From contig DAIDKT010000060.1 of assembly GCA_027449905.1 (NCBI GenBank), positions 1 through 64,000 on the forward strand: a stretch of DNA of 64,000 nt, written 5' to 3'. Of the stretch, positions 44,949 through 54,440 are shown piece after piece (within the stretch, counting starts at the first letter, position 1; every line of letters starts with the position of its first letter). This DNA is from Legionellales bacterium (GTDB lineage Bacteria > Pseudomonadota > Gammaproteobacteria > Legionellales > Legionellaceae). The notes below the pieces were generated by a model, which saw only the letters and a list, made by a program, of their open reading frames with translations, was not told the DNA's origin and did not search any database. The translations under genes and the position numbers were made by a program.

Positions 44949-45482
44949 ATTAGTGCATCAACTAAGCGTGATGGCGATCGCGCGAGAATTAACGAACAAA
45001 TCAATGTACCAGAGGTACGCTTAATTGATGTAGATGGCAATCAAGCCGGTATAGTTTCAACCCGTGAAGCATTAAAAGCAGCGGAGGAAAGTGGATGTGA
45101 TTTAGTTGAAATATCACCTACTGCAAAACCACCTGTTTGTCGCATCATGGATTATGGTAAGTTTCTCTTTGAGTTGAGTAAAAAACAAGCTGAGGCAAAG
45201 AAAAAACAAAAACAAGTTCAAGTCAAAGAATTAAAATTTCGTCCCACGACGGAAGATGGGGATTACCAGGTAAAGCTACGCAACCTGATAAAATTCCTAA
45301 ATCATGGTGATAAAGTAAAAATTACGCTACGTTTTCGTGGTCGTGAGGTAGCCCATCAAGAGCTCGGCATGAAAATTTTAGAGAGGTTACAGCAAGATAC
45401 AGCTGAATTTGCTGTGATTGAGCAAAGTGCTAAACGAGAAGGCCGACAATTGATGATGGTTTTATCACCCAAGAAAAAATAA
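44949..45482 (+). CDS. infC: Translation initiation factor IF-3 (AUU start)
   Basis: IF-3 keeps subunits apart and rejects non-standard start codons. The 177-aa product has the N-domain with [20 protein letters not shown] and [27 protein letters not shown], a lysine linker, and the C-domain ([21 protein letters not shown]). There is no ATG or GTG nearby. An ATT at 44949 lies 5 nt after GGGGGGAT (44936-44943). AUU is the conserved infC start used for autoregulation in E. coli. A TTG at 44934 is the alternative but lacks a ribosome-binding site. Confidence 0.93.
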   Translation: MSASTKRDGDRARINEQINVPEVRLIDVDGNQAGIVSTREALKAAEESGCDLVEISPTAKPPVCRIMDYGKFLFELSKKQAEAKKKQKQVQVKELKFRPTTEDGDYQVKLRNLIKFLNHGDKVKITLRFRGREVAHQELGMKILERLQQDTAEFAVIEQSAKREGRQLMMVLSPKKK

Positions 45483-45544
45483 CGCTGACTGTTCGCTGGA
45501 AGCCAATATTTTCAGTTGAGTAGTTACCTAATGCGGAGTCACAA

Positions 45545-45745
45545 ATGCCCAAGTTAAAGTCACATAGAGGAGCGTGTAAACGTTTCCGGAAAACAGCGAG
45601 TGGTGCAATCAAGCGTCGAGGTGCTTATCGTAACCATATCCTCACTAAAAAGTCTACCAAACAGAAGCGCCATTTGCGCGTGTCATCTGGTACTTTGAAG
45701 CAATGTGATGCTCGGCTAGCTGAGCGTATGTTGCACGGTAGTTAA
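45545..45745 (+). CDS. rpmI: 50S ribosomal protein L35
   Basis: This 66-aa basic protein has [20 protein letters not shown] and [20 protein letters not shown], the standard L35 pattern. ATGCGGAG (45531-45538) is upstream. It is the second gene of the infC-rpmI-rplT unit, repressed by L20 in E. coli. Confidence 0.95.
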   Translation: MPKLKSHRGACKRFRKTASGAIKRRGAYRNHILTKKSTKQKRHLRVSSGTLKQCDARLAERMLHGS

Positions 45746-45759
45746 GAGGAGAATACAGT

Positions 45760-46116
45760 ATGCCAAGAGTTAAACGTGGTGTGACGGCAAAAGCTCGTCA
45801 TAAAAAAATATTAGATCAAGCAAAAGGCTATTACGGTGCTCGCAGCCGGACTTACCGTGTCGCCAAACAAGCAGTCATTAAAGCAGGTCAATATGCTTAT
45901 CGTGACCGTCGCCAGAAAAAGCGTCAGTTTCGTGCATTATGGATTACGCGGATCAATGCACAAGCACGTGAATGCGGAATGTCTTATAGTCGATTGATCA
46001 ATGGTTTGAATAAAGCCGGAATAGAGTTAGATCGCAAAGTCCTTGCAGATATGGCTGTACATGACAAGCATGCATTTGCAGCAGTTGCAGAACAAGCAAG
46101 AGCAGCACTAGCCTAA
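45760..46116 (+). CDS. rplT: 50S ribosomal protein L20
   Basis: L20 is an early 50S assembly protein and the repressor of rpmI-rplT. The 118-aa product has [46 protein letters not shown] and [27 protein letters not shown] (45747-45753) is a strong Shine-Dalgarno. A palindromic element starts on its stop codon. Confidence 0.97.
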   Translation: MPRVKRGVTAKARHKKILDQAKGYYGARSRTYRVAKQAVIKAGQYAYRDRRQKKRQFRALWITRINAQARECGMSYSRLINGLNKAGIELDRKVLADMAVHDKHAFAAVAEQARAALA

Positions 46117-46260
46117 GGCTTATTGACAGCTCTGCTGGCTTGGCCAAAATAGTTCGACTTTTATATAAGTTATGATTTTTTTTGAGCATATAGAATCGAT
46201 TATGATGCTCCAATATCAAACTATTTCTGGCTAAGCCAAAGAACTGTCAATGGAGCCTAG
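46113..46260. mobile_element. MITE-like palindromic element with ATTGACAG ends
   Basis: The two halves are imperfect reverse complements over their whole length. AGGCT..ATTGACAG (from 46117) pairs with CTGTCAAT..AGCCT (to 46258), then TGGCTTGGCCA with TGGCTAAGCCA, AAATAGTT with AACTATTT and ATCGATT-type centre sequences. It spans from the rplT stop to the left end of the next element. No coding capacity. Confidence 0.65.
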
Positions 46261-46445
46261 TACAACGTTCTTAAATGTTTTCCTGTGACGTTTCGGCTGT
46301 GTTCAGATTTGCCATTGATTGCCGTTCCGACCAAGTTCTTTGTGGGGCCGAGCTCCAGCATTTTTGGACGAAACGGCGGTTAAGGCCTCAGATTTTACTG
46401 CCGAATAAGATGGCACGCGACAACTTGAGTGAAACGTTGTCCTAA
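46258..46445. mobile_element. MITE-like palindromic element, TAGTACAACGTT family (second copy)
   Basis: The left end is TAGTACAACGTT (46258-46269). The right end AACGTTGTCCTAA (46433-46445) is its inverted match. ATCTTATTCGGCAGTAAAA in the right half (reverse strand) is shared with the copy after pnp. It overlaps the preceding element by the three bases TAG. Confidence 0.65.
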
Positions 46446-46536
46446 GTTTTTAAGCCTAATTTGGATGAAACCCAGCTATTCTTCTCTTAACAATTAATCC
46501 GTGAAAACAATGTCGGGAGTGTACCAATTTTCGCCC

Positions 46537-46690
46537 TCAGGTCTAGATGTTGTTGCTCATGGCTTGTGACGTGGGGTCTTTGGCACATTTATGAATGTCA
46601 TGGCTGGTGTTCCAGAACGACATGATGTCTTCATGGGCGTTTGTCAAAGACCTCTCGACGTGAGACCTGGCTCACACTGATTTTTTGAGG
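46537..46690 (+). promoter_or_regulatory. Structured leader upstream of pheS, attenuator candidate
   Basis: GGTCTTTG (46575-46582) pairs with CAAAGACC (46645-46652). Inside, ATGTC..CTGG-TGTT-CCAG..GACAT forms a stem. A later stem GTGAG-ACCTGG-CTCAC (46660-46675) is followed by a run of six T (46681-46686), resembling an intrinsic terminator about 120 bp before pheS. A 29-codon frame (46591-46680) crosses it but is not rich in Phe codons, unlike pheM of E. coli. It may instead be another decayed palindrome. Confidence 0.4.
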
Positions 46691-46808
46691 CTAGCATTCC
46701 CACCGGGAGCGCAAGGCGCTACCACTTGGTTGATAATCGCCTTTAAACTACATACGCCTTTCGATTCGAGAAGAAGATACACCAGAGACCTATAAGGACG
46801 AATCCAAC

Positions 46809-47822
46809 ATGCATGATATAAACCAGTTACAGCAACAAGCGCTATCCGCCATAGAGCAAGCAAAAGACTTGTCTGCTCTTGAAGCCATTCGGGTCGATTT
46901 TTTAGGGAAAAAAGGCAAATTAACCGATATTCTAAAAAATCTAGTTCACTTACCTGCAGCCGACAAACCACGTATGGGGCAGTTAGTTAATCAAACTAAA
47001 CGAGAGATCAGTGACAGTATAGAAGGCAAAATGCTGCAATTAAAAGAACAGTTGCTCAAGGAAAAGCTAGATTCCGAGTGTATAGATGTCACTTTACCAG
47101 GACGTAATCACCAATTAGGTTCGATACATCCTGTGTCGCAAATGAAACAAAAGATAAATGATTACTTTAGTCGTTTAGGTTTTGATATTGTTGAAGGACC
47201 GGAAATTGAAACTGAGCATTATAATTTTGAAGCGTTAAATATTCCATCACACCACCCCGCGAGAGCCATGCATGATACCTTTTATTTTGGTGATGGTACC
47301 CTGTTACGAACACATACCTCGCCCGTTCAGATCCGCATTATGGAGAAAAGTAAACCCCCACTCCGCTTGATCGCCCCGGGTCGAGTATACCGTTGTGATT
47401 CTGATCTAACCCATACACCCATGTTTCATCAAGTTGAGGGTCTTTTGATCGATCAGGAATCTACTTTAGCGAGTTTAAAAGGATTGCTTGAGCAATTTTT
47501 TGAACATTTGTTTGGCCGCAAGCTAGGTTTTCGCTTTAGACCATCTTATTTTCCGTTTACTGAACCCTCTGCAGAAATGGATTTGGAATGTACTCAATGT
47601 GCGGGAAAAGGTTGTCGAACGTGTAAAATGACTGGATGGCTTGAGGTTGGTGGTTGTGGTATGGTTCATCCAAATGTTCTTCAAGCAGTTAATTTATCAT
47701 CAGATCAATACCAAGGTTGGGCATTTGGCATGGGTATTGATCGATTGACCATGCTCTATCATGAAATTGATGATTTGCGTATGCTATTTGAAAATGACGT
47801 GATGTTTTTGAAACAGTTCTAA
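46809..47822 (+). CDS. pheS: Phenylalanyl-tRNA synthetase alpha subunit
   Basis: PheS holds the catalytic site of the (alpha-beta)2 enzyme. The 337-aa product has an N-terminal coiled coil (1-85), motif 2 at [42 protein letters not shown] and motif 3 [22 protein letters not shown]. The insert [17 protein letters not shown] contains four cysteines in CxxC-like pairs. CTATAAGGACG (46791-46801) gives AAGGA before the ATG. Confidence 0.96.
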   Translation: MHDINQLQQQALSAIEQAKDLSALEAIRVDFLGKKGKLTDILKNLVHLPAADKPRMGQLVNQTKREISDSIEGKMLQLKEQLLKEKLDSECIDVTLPGRNHQLGSIHPVSQMKQKINDYFSRLGFDIVEGPEIETEHYNFEALNIPSHHPARAMHDTFYFGDGTLLRTHTSPVQIRIMEKSKPPLRLIAPGRVYRCDSDLTHTPMFHQVEGLLIDQESTLASLKGLLEQFFEHLFGRKLGFRFRPSYFPFTEPSAEMDLECTQCAGKGCRTCKMTGWLEVGGCGMVHPNVLQAVNLSSDQYQGWAFGMGIDRLTMLYHEIDDLRMLFENDVMFLKQF

Positions 47823-47834
47823 ACGAGTCTTAAC

Positions 47835-50219
47835 ATGAAAATTTGTGAATCCTGGTTGCGTGAGTGGGTATCTTCACCATGTTCACCACAAGAAATAAGT
47901 AATCAACTGACAATGGCTGGTCTTGAAGTGGATGCTTTGTATCCAGTTGCCGGATTATTTGATCACGTCGTGGTCGCTTTGGTCTTAAATACAAAACCTC
48001 ATCCCAAAGCTGATAAGTTAACGATCTGTGAGGTTGATGCTGGGGGCAACGAGACGTTGCAAATCGTTTGTGGGGCAGCCAATGTGCGAGCTGATTTGCG
48101 CGTTGCTTTAGCCCAGATAGGTGCTGTTTTACCCACCGGTATAGAAATTAAAGAGGCGAGCTTGCGCGGGGAACTATCTCAAGGCATGTTGTGTTCTGTG
48201 AGTGAGTTAGGCCTTGATGATCATTCAGACGGCATCATGGAACTTCCTGCAGATGCACCCATTGGTATGGATTTACGCGAGTATCTTGACTTGAATGACT
48301 TTGTTTATGATATTGACTTAACACCAAATCGTGCCGATTGTTTAAGCGTTCTGGGCGTAGCGCGAGAAATAGCGGCAATCAATCATTTGTCATTAAAATC
48401 CAGAACAAATGATACCAATCAGCAAACAATCGACCATAAACTCACCATTTGCTTAGATGCCCCTAAAGGGTGTCCTCAATATGCAGGTCGTGTGATTCGC
48501 GGAATTAATACAGAAGCACAAACTCCAGTGTGGATGAAAGAAAGATTACGCCGCTGTGGCTTGAGGACGGTGCATCCGGTTGTAGACGTGACCAATTATG
48601 TCATGCTTGAATTGGGGCAACCTATGCACGCTTTTGATTTGCAAAAAATTCAAGGAAACATCCATGTCCGTTATGCCGGGGATCGCGAACCATTCACTTT
48701 ACTGGATGGGCAGCAAATTGAATTAGACTCACGGGTGCTGGTGATCGCGGATAGTGAAAAAATATTAGCCATGGCTGGAGTGATGGGTGGGGCAGAAAGC
48801 GCGGTCGCATTGGGAACACAAGATATATTTCTAGAAAGTGCATTTTTTAATCCTATATCAATCGCGGGTGTGGCTCGGAGATTTGGTTTAAATAGTGACT
48901 CATCTCAGCGTTACGAGCGTGGCGTGGATCCTCAGCAGCAGGTGTTAGCGCTAGAGCGCGCAACCTCCTTGTTAAAGCAGATTGTTGGCGGTGACGTTGG
49001 ACCAGTTGAATTCACCAGTGAGCCCGAATATCTCCCTCCTGTTAAGAAAATAGTATTTGATTCTGCTGAAGTATTGCGTTTGTCTGGGGTTGAAATGACC
49101 GATGATGAGATGGTCGCTATTTTGGAAAGATTAGGTATGCTGGTCACTCATCATTATGATTACTTAGACGTGATTGTTCCTTCATATCGATTTGACATTG
49201 GCACGGCTGTCGATTTAGTTGAAGAAATAATCAGGCTACATGGATATCATCGTATTCCATCACTTCCGATTTGCGGTCCTATTCAAGCTGGAAAAATTAA
49301 TCCCGAAGCAAAACTACTCATAGAAATGGGGGGGTTTTTACAAACGCGCGGGTATCGTGAAACCATGACTTACAGTTTCGTCGATCCGGAATTACAGCGC
49401 GCACTATATCCTGAACAACAAACCAAGCAATTATTAAATCCAATATCATCGGAATTGTCTGAAATGCGCTTGGGTATGTGGCCTGGATTATTGGCATCTA
49501 TGGTCTACAATGCCCATAGACAACAATCTGGGATCAAATTATTTGAATCAGGCGTTGTTTTTTCCGTGCAGCAAGGACAAGTTCGCGAGTCTTCTGCTAT
49601 TGCGGGTCTGATAACCGGCGCTTATGGCCAACTCAATTGGAGCGAGGTGCCCGGACAATACGATTTTTATGATATGAAAGGGGATCTTGAAGCCTTATTT
49701 GGTTTGTTAGACGGACACAATCTTCAATTCCAAAAAGCAGTGCATTCCGCACTACATCCTGGCAAGTCGGCTAAAATAACCGCTGGAGCTGATGTATTGG
49801 GATGGATGGGTGTATTGCACCCGCAGATCTTGGATATGCTGGAGATGGATAATGAAATCATTTTATTTGAATTATCGATTGATGGATTATTAAAAAAAAA
49901 CCAAAAATTTTACCGTACGATTTCAAAATATCCACAAACGAGACGAGATTTATCGTTAATCGTAGAAGAGCAAATTAGTGCGATGGATATAGAGCGTGCG
50001 ATACGTGAAATTGTTGACGCTCCTTATCTAAAATCATTTTATGTTTTTGATGTGTATCGAGGGGAGTCCATTCCTGAAAACAAAAAAAGTTTGGCAATAG
50101 CCTTGACCTTCCAGGATGATAATCGCACACTAATTGACGAGGAGGTTCATTCAAAGATTGAAACCATACTTAAAAAATTAGAAGAGAGATTTTCAGCCGT
50201 ACTGAGAGCCTTGACATAA
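47835..50219 (+). CDS. pheT: Phenylalanyl-tRNA synthetase beta subunit
   Basis: PheT carries the tRNA-binding and Tyr-editing domains. The 794-aa product starts MKICESWLREWVSSPCSPQE and has the EMAP/OB tRNA-binding domain (residues 40-150). The B3/B4 editing domain includes GLRTVHPVVDVTNYVMLELGQPMHAFD, then B5 domain sequence (PSYRFDIGTAVDLVEEIIRLHGY). A C-terminal ferredoxin-fold anticodon-binding domain follows (KYPQTRRDLSLIVEEQI). It follows pheS by 12 nt. Confidence 0.96.
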   Translation: MKICESWLREWVSSPCSPQEISNQLTMAGLEVDALYPVAGLFDHVVVALVLNTKPHPKADKLTICEVDAGGNETLQIVCGAANVRADLRVALAQIGAVLPTGIEIKEASLRGELSQGMLCSVSELGLDDHSDGIMELPADAPIGMDLREYLDLNDFVYDIDLTPNRADCLSVLGVAREIAAINHLSLKSRTNDTNQQTIDHKLTICLDAPKGCPQYAGRVIRGINTEAQTPVWMKERLRRCGLRTVHPVVDVTNYVMLELGQPMHAFDLQKIQGNIHVRYAGDREPFTLLDGQQIELDSRVLVIADSEKILAMAGVMGGAESAVALGTQDIFLESAFFNPISIAGVARRFGLNSDSSQRYERGVDPQQQVLALERATSLLKQIVGGDVGPVEFTSEPEYLPPVKKIVFDSAEVLRLSGVEMTDDEMVAILERLGMLVTHHYDYLDVIVPSYRFDIGTAVDLVEEIIRLHGYHRIPSLPICGPIQAGKINPEAKLLIEMGGFLQTRGYRETMTYSFVDPELQRALYPEQQTKQLLNPISSELSEMRLGMWPGLLASMVYNAHRQQSGIKLFESGVVFSVQQGQVRESSAIAGLITGAYGQLNWSEVPGQYDFYDMKGDLEALFGLLDGHNLQFQKAVHSALHPGKSAKITAGADVLGWMGVLHPQILDMLEMDNEIILFELSIDGLLKKNQKFYRTISKYPQTRRDLSLIVEEQISAMDIERAIREIVDAPYLKSFYVFDVYRGESIPENKKSLAIALTFQDDNRTLIDEEVHSKIETILKKLEERFSAVLRALT

Positions 50220-50428
50220 GTGATGGTTTATTTGTCACGAAAGTGTATTTTAGTGGTTCTGGCTCTGCAAATGAACATTCGTATCAATAGAGCGTTTCGA
50301 AAACCTGTAATTTTAGCTTTAGCGTAAGGCATAAACGTCTCGAAGACTTTGCTTGATGGCGCGACAATAAGGCAAAAGACGCAGGATAGGAAGCGATCTA
50401 ATATAACGACCATATTGAGGGGCATACC

Positions 50429-50725
50429 GTGAGTTCACTGAGCAAAGCGATGATTGCAGATGTCTTGTGTGATGAAATTGGATTAACAAAAGCTGATGCA
50501 AAAATGATGGTCGAAGATTTTTTTGAAGAAATAAAAAGCTTGTTAGAATCAGGTGAGCATGTAAAATTATCTCGTTTTGGTAATTTTATTTTGCGTGACA
50601 AGTCTGAACGGCCTGGGCGTAACCCTAAAACAGGAGACCCTGTTCTGGTTCGTGCTCGACGAGTGGTAACATTTAAATCAGGACTTAAGTTAAAAACAAA
50701 AATAGCCACGCCCACTCAATCCTGA
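50429..50725 (+). CDS. ihfA: Integration host factor subunit alpha
   Basis: IHF bends DNA at promoters, origins and recombination sites. The 98-aa product has [20 protein letters not shown], the dimer helix and [31 protein letters not shown], the DNA-intercalating arm with Pro. The GTG start at 50429 follows GAGGGG (50416-50421). It lies 209 bp after pheT, its usual partner, and the gap shows no gene. Confidence 0.94.
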   Translation: MSSLSKAMIADVLCDEIGLTKADAKMMVEDFFEEIKSLLESGEHVKLSRFGNFILRDKSERPGRNPKTGDPVLVRARRVVTFKSGLKLKTKIATPTQS

Positions 50726-50833
50726 GATAAAATCAGTGATTCGCAGATTTTTTATATTTTTACTTGTAGTTCTTATCAGTTTTAGTTAAAATCGCCCATC
50801 AAATTTTAATATTAGGCGGCACGGAGTTAGTTA

Positions 50834-51268
50834 ATGAAAACATTTAGCGCCAAAGCACACGAAGTTAAGCGTGATTGGTATATAGTTGATGCTACTGATA
50901 AAATTTTAGGGCGTTTAGCAACAGAAATAGCTACTAGACTAAGAGGAAAGCATAAGGCTGAGTATACTGCTCACGTAGATACAGGTGATTACATTGTTGT
51001 GACCCATGTCGAAAAGTTAAGAGTGACAGGCCGCAAGTTTAAAAACAAAATGTATTATAATCACTCTGGTTTTCCAGGTGGAATTAAATCGATATCCTTT
51101 GAAAAACTACAGGCAAAGCACCCTGCGCGTATTCTTGAACGAGCTGTGAAGGGAATGCTGCCTAAAAATCCATTGGGCAGGGATATGTATAGAAAACTTA
51201 AAATATATGTCGGTAGCGAACATCCCCATGTTGCACAACAGCCTAAGCAGCTCAATATTGAGGAATAA
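50834..51268 (+). CDS. rplM: 50S ribosomal protein L13
   Basis: L13 is an early-assembly 50S protein. The 144-aa product has [40 protein letters not shown] and [26 protein letters not shown]. It is the first gene of the rplM-rpsI pair, 3 nt from rpsI. Confidence 0.97.
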   Translation: MKTFSAKAHEVKRDWYIVDATDKILGRLATEIATRLRGKHKAEYTAHVDTGDYIVVTHVEKLRVTGRKFKNKMYYNHSGFPGGIKSISFEKLQAKHPARILERAVKGMLPKNPLGRDMYRKLKIYVGSEHPHVAQQPKQLNIEE

Positions 51269-51271
51269 GTC

Positions 51272-51706
51272 ATGACAGCTCAAAAAAATCAACATTATGG
51301 TACAGGTCGAAGAAAAAGTTCTACCGCACGGGTTTTCTTGCGACCAGGTAAAGGTCAAATCATCATAAACAATCGTGAGTCAGCTGAGTATTTTGGTCGC
51401 GAAACTTCATGTATGGTTATCAGACAACCTTTGGAAGCAGCGGATGTATTAGGCAAGTTTGATGTATATGCGACCGTTGTTGGCGGCGGCATTTCTGGTC
51501 AAGCGGGTGCTGTTCGTTTGGGTATTGCTCGAGCTTTGGTTTCTTATGACGAATCTGATTTAGTTCAGGGTAGTGAACCTTCTCCTGATTCTTTTCGCAG
51601 AAAACTACGTGCACGTGGTTTATTGACCCGTGATTCACGTAAAGTTGAGCGGAAAAAAGTTGGGTTACACAAGGCGCGTCGAGCAACTCAATATTCCAAG
51701 CGTTAA
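51272..51706 (+). CDS. rpsI: 30S ribosomal protein S9
   Basis: S9 extends its C-terminal tail to the P-site tRNA. The 144-aa product has [39 protein letters not shown] and the basic tail [20 protein letters not shown] ending QYSKR. It is paired with rplM. Confidence 0.97.
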   Translation: MTAQKNQHYGTGRRKSSTARVFLRPGKGQIIINNRESAEYFGRETSCMVIRQPLEAADVLGKFDVYATVVGGGISGQAGAVRLGIARALVSYDESDLVQGSEPSPDSFRRKLRARGLLTRDSRKVERKKVGLHKARRATQYSKR

Positions 51707-51815
51707 ACTTATTTGGTTTCATTCTACGTCATGCCTATTGTTGTTAAATATGTTACAGTAAATGTGGCATAGATAACATGCTCTCAGAAGCATGGCGTTA
51801 GAAGAGATCTCCTGG

Positions 51816-51973
51816 GCGTGTTGACAATTCAGATCTCCACGTCCCGCGACTTGTTCGCGGGATCCAGCTGGATATATCTCTATGCAATATTGACGTGCAT
51901 TGAGCAAGATCTCTGGATCCCGCGAACAAGTCGCAGGACGTTGGGCATCAGAAAATAAATTGTCAACAGACCC
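51816..51973. mobile_element. MITE-like palindromic element, copy B (TGTTGACAA ends)
   Basis: TGTTGACAA (51819-51827) and TTGTCAACAGACC (51960-51972) are the inverted ends, and the length is the same as copy A. Internally CCCGCGACTTGTTCGCGGGA near 51843 pairs with TCCCGCGAACAAGTCGC near 51920. The element ends 8 bp before the petA Shine-Dalgarno, so it forms most of the petA leader. Confidence 0.75.
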
Positions 51974-51993
51974 TATAAAAAGAGGAGATTTTT

Positions 51994-52554
51994 TTGTTAA
52001 AACCGACAAAGAAAATTCGCATTTTGTCTTACGGCGCACGTATAATTGGTGGCTTTGGGGCATTCCTCACTTTGATACCATTTTTTTCATCTTGGACTCC
52101 AAGCGAGCAAGTGAAGCGAACTGCAGCGCCAGTGAGAGTCGGTCTTGGACCGCTGAAAATTGGACAGCTGGTGACGGTTGAGTGGCGGGGTAAACCGATC
52201 TGGATTATTCGCCGTAGCCAAGATATGCTGAACAAATTACAAAACCACGACGATGAACTGCGTGATCCTTATTCCAACGTTAAGCAGCAACCAATATATG
52301 CTCAAAATGAGTTTCGATCGATTAAATCAGACTATTTGGTATTGATCGGTTTATGTACCCACCTCGGCTGTTCTCCAAAATTGACCACCAGTTTATCCAA
52401 TCATAAAGGTTCAGTTGGATTTTATTGTCCTTGTCATGGTTCACGCTTTGACTTAGCTGGTCGTGTATATAAAGGTTCGCCCGCCTCTAAAAATCTAGAA
52501 GTGCCGCCTTATCGATTTATCCAAGATAACCTGATTGAAATAGGTGAGACCTAG
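51994..52554 (+). CDS. petA: Ubiquinol-cytochrome c reductase iron-sulfur (Rieske) subunit
   Basis: The Rieske protein moves electrons from ubiquinol to cytochrome c1. The 186-aa product has one N-terminal membrane helix (about 10-30) and the 2Fe-2S ligands in CTHLGCSP (about 116-123) and CPCHGSRF (about 144-151). The start is TTG 51994, preceded by AGAGGAG (51981-51987), and I see no better start. It overlaps petB by 1 nt. Confidence 0.93.
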   Translation: MLKPTKKIRILSYGARIIGGFGAFLTLIPFFSSWTPSEQVKRTAAPVRVGLGPLKIGQLVTVEWRGKPIWIIRRSQDMLNKLQNHDDELRDPYSNVKQQPIYAQNEFRSIKSDYLVLIGLCTHLGCSPKLTTSLSNHKGSVGFYCPCHGSRFDLAGRVYKGSPASKNLEVPPYRFIQDNLIEIGET

Positions 52555-53753
52555 TGTTTGCTTGGCTGGAAGAAAGATTACCTATTATCAGAGCTTGTAA
52601 GCGTTATGTCCAAGAATATCATATTCCCAAAAATTTAAACCTCTGGTACTGCTTTGGCGTACTGGCCTTGGTTATTATCGTTAATCAGTTTTTATCTGGA
52701 TTTTGGCTGACGATGTTTTATACTCCTACAACCGCAGACGCGTTTAATTCAATTGAAATACTCATGCGAGACGTGCGATTTGGATGGCTCTTTCGATATC
52801 TTCATTCTACGGGGGCGTCTGCTTTTTTTATCGTGCTATATCTGCACGTATTTCGCGGTTTGCTCTATGGATCTTATCAAAGACCAAGAGAACTCGTTTG
52901 GTTGCTAGGCATGTTATTGTTAAGTCTTAGCTATCTCGAAGCTTTTTTTGGTTATTTGTTGCCTTGGGGACAAATGTCGTATTGGGGTGCTCAGGTCGTG
53001 ACCTCCTTTTTGAATATCATCCCATATGTGGGAGATTTTTTGGTAACTTGGTTGCGCGGGGATTTTGTAGTTAGTCAGGTAACTTTGCAGCGATTTTATG
53101 CATTACATGTGATTGCGATACCCTTTATCATCATTATATTGTCTTGCTTACACCTGGTCGCTTTACACAGTGTAGGATCAAATAACCCAGACGGTGTTGA
53201 TATTGATTTATATCGAGGTCCAACAGGTAAACCATTAGATGCGATACCTTTTTATCCAGTCCAGATGTTAAAAGACTTTTTAGTTGTGCTATTTTTTTTA
53301 ATCTGTTTTTTCGGCATCGTATTTTTTGCTCCTGATTTCGGTGGTTATTTTTTAGAGCCAGCTAATTTTATTACGGCCAATCATTTAATAACGCCAGAAC
53401 AAATTCGTCCAATCTGGTATATGGCCCCATTTTACGCGATACTCAGAGCCATACCTAATCAGGTTATCGGTGTATGTATCACAATGAGTGCATTTGGTGT
53501 TTTATTTTTTTTACCATGGTTAGATAAAAGCCCGGTTAAGTCTATGCGCTATAAAGGTTTTTTTTCAAAATTTGCCATAGTTGGTTTGATCTTTAGTTTT
53601 TGTTTTTTAGGCTATCTAGGCGTTCATGAACTGACACCCATGCGTCAGTTGCTAGCGCGAATCAGTTTGTTTTTTTATTTCACTTATTTTTTATTTATGC
53701 CGATTTACACAAAAATAGAACGATGCAAATCTGTTCCAGCTCGGATTATTTGA
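52554..53753 (+). CDS. petB: Cytochrome b of the bc1 complex
   Basis: PetB is the membrane core holding two b-type hemes. The 399-aa product has eight membrane segments. Heme-ligand His pairs lie in FRYLHSTGASAFFIVLYLHVFRG and FYALHVIAIPFIIIILSCLHLV. The quinol-oxidation motif reads PIWY (RPIWYMAPFYAILRAIPNQ), where mitochondrial and alphaproteobacterial enzymes have PEWY. Hydrophobic substitutions of this Glu are known in beta- and gammaproteobacteria. The start is GTG 52554, coupled to petA. Confidence 0.95.
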   Translation: MFAWLEERLPIIRACKRYVQEYHIPKNLNLWYCFGVLALVIIVNQFLSGFWLTMFYTPTTADAFNSIEILMRDVRFGWLFRYLHSTGASAFFIVLYLHVFRGLLYGSYQRPRELVWLLGMLLLSLSYLEAFFGYLLPWGQMSYWGAQVVTSFLNIIPYVGDFLVTWLRGDFVVSQVTLQRFYALHVIAIPFIIIILSCLHLVALHSVGSNNPDGVDIDLYRGPTGKPLDAIPFYPVQMLKDFLVVLFFLICFFGIVFFAPDFGGYFLEPANFITANHLITPEQIRPIWYMAPFYAILRAIPNQVIGVCITMSAFGVLFFLPWLDKSPVKSMRYKGFFSKFAIVGLIFSFCFLGYLGVHELTPMRQLLARISLFFYFTYFLFMPIYTKIERCKSVPARII

Positions 53754-54331
53754 TGATTTCATTGTGTTTTAAAATCGTTGGGTTGCGCTTTATCTCAAAG
53801 ATGAGTGGTCTTTTTGTGACCATCATGGTGTTGCTGCTTGAATGCTCCAATGCTTATTGCATTGATAATCACCAATCAATTCAAAGAGGTAAAATATTGT
53901 TCGATGGCTACTGTGCTGGCTGTCATACGTTGAGGTACGGTGACCACCCGGTAGTTAGTCTGCCTAAAGTGGAAGGCCTTCGTTGGTTTGGTAAAACCCC
54001 GCCGGATTTATCACTCTCGGCAAGAGAACGGGGTAAGGATTGGCTGATTGCTTATTTAAAGGGGTTTTATCCAGACAAACACCGACCGTTTGGGTCAAAT
54101 AATCGTTTATTGCCAGATGTGCAGATGCCAAATGTTTTGGAGAATGTTAGCGAAGCCAACGACAAGGCTGCTTTTCAGCAGACAGTCACCGACCTGGTTG
54201 ATTATTTGGTTTATGTTGCTGAACCGAATAAAGATTTGCGTTATAAAATTGGTTATGGGGTCCTTCTTTTTTTAACTATCCTATTCATCTTGTTCATGGC
54301 GATATATTCATATTCCACCAAGGACCGGTAA
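53753..54331 (+). CDS. petC: Cytochrome c1
   Basis: Cytochrome c1 accepts electrons from the Rieske protein. The 192-aa product has an N-terminal signal or membrane segment (about 15-35), the heme motif CAGCH, the axial Met in DVQMPNVL and a C-terminal anchor (YGVLLFLTILFILFMAIYSY). The start ATG overlaps the petB TGA (TGATG). An in-frame upstream ATG at 53723 would lie inside petB. The protein is shorter than mitochondrial c1 and lacks extra loops. Confidence 0.92.
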   Translation: MISLCFKIVGLRFISKMSGLFVTIMVLLLECSNAYCIDNHQSIQRGKILFDGYCAGCHTLRYGDHPVVSLPKVEGLRWFGKTPPDLSLSARERGKDWLIAYLKGFYPDKHRPFGSNNRLLPDVQMPNVLENVSEANDKAAFQQTVTDLVDYLVYVAEPNKDLRYKIGYGVLLFLTILFILFMAIYSYSTKDR

Positions 54332-54404
54332 CCTAAATTCATTGCTTGGCGTGAAGATTGCAGACTGATCAACTGCTGAATTTAGCTTAATACCATGAAA
54401 CTAT

Positions 54405-54412
54405 GTTATAAT
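54405..54412 (+). promoter_or_regulatory. Candidate sspA promoter (extended -10)
   Basis: TGTTATAAT gives a perfect TATAAT at 54407-54412 with the extended TG. The -35 region is weak. It lies 29 bp before the sspA ATG and suggests sspAB can be transcribed apart from petABC. Confidence 0.5.
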
Positions 54413-54440
54413 GGCGTTTTTATTGTTCGAGGAATTCTTG

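Noticed and set aside
46591-46680. 29-codon pheS leader peptide
   Set aside because: It lacks the Phe-codon run expected of a pheM-type leader and starts without a ribosome-binding site; mentioned only in the leader entry.
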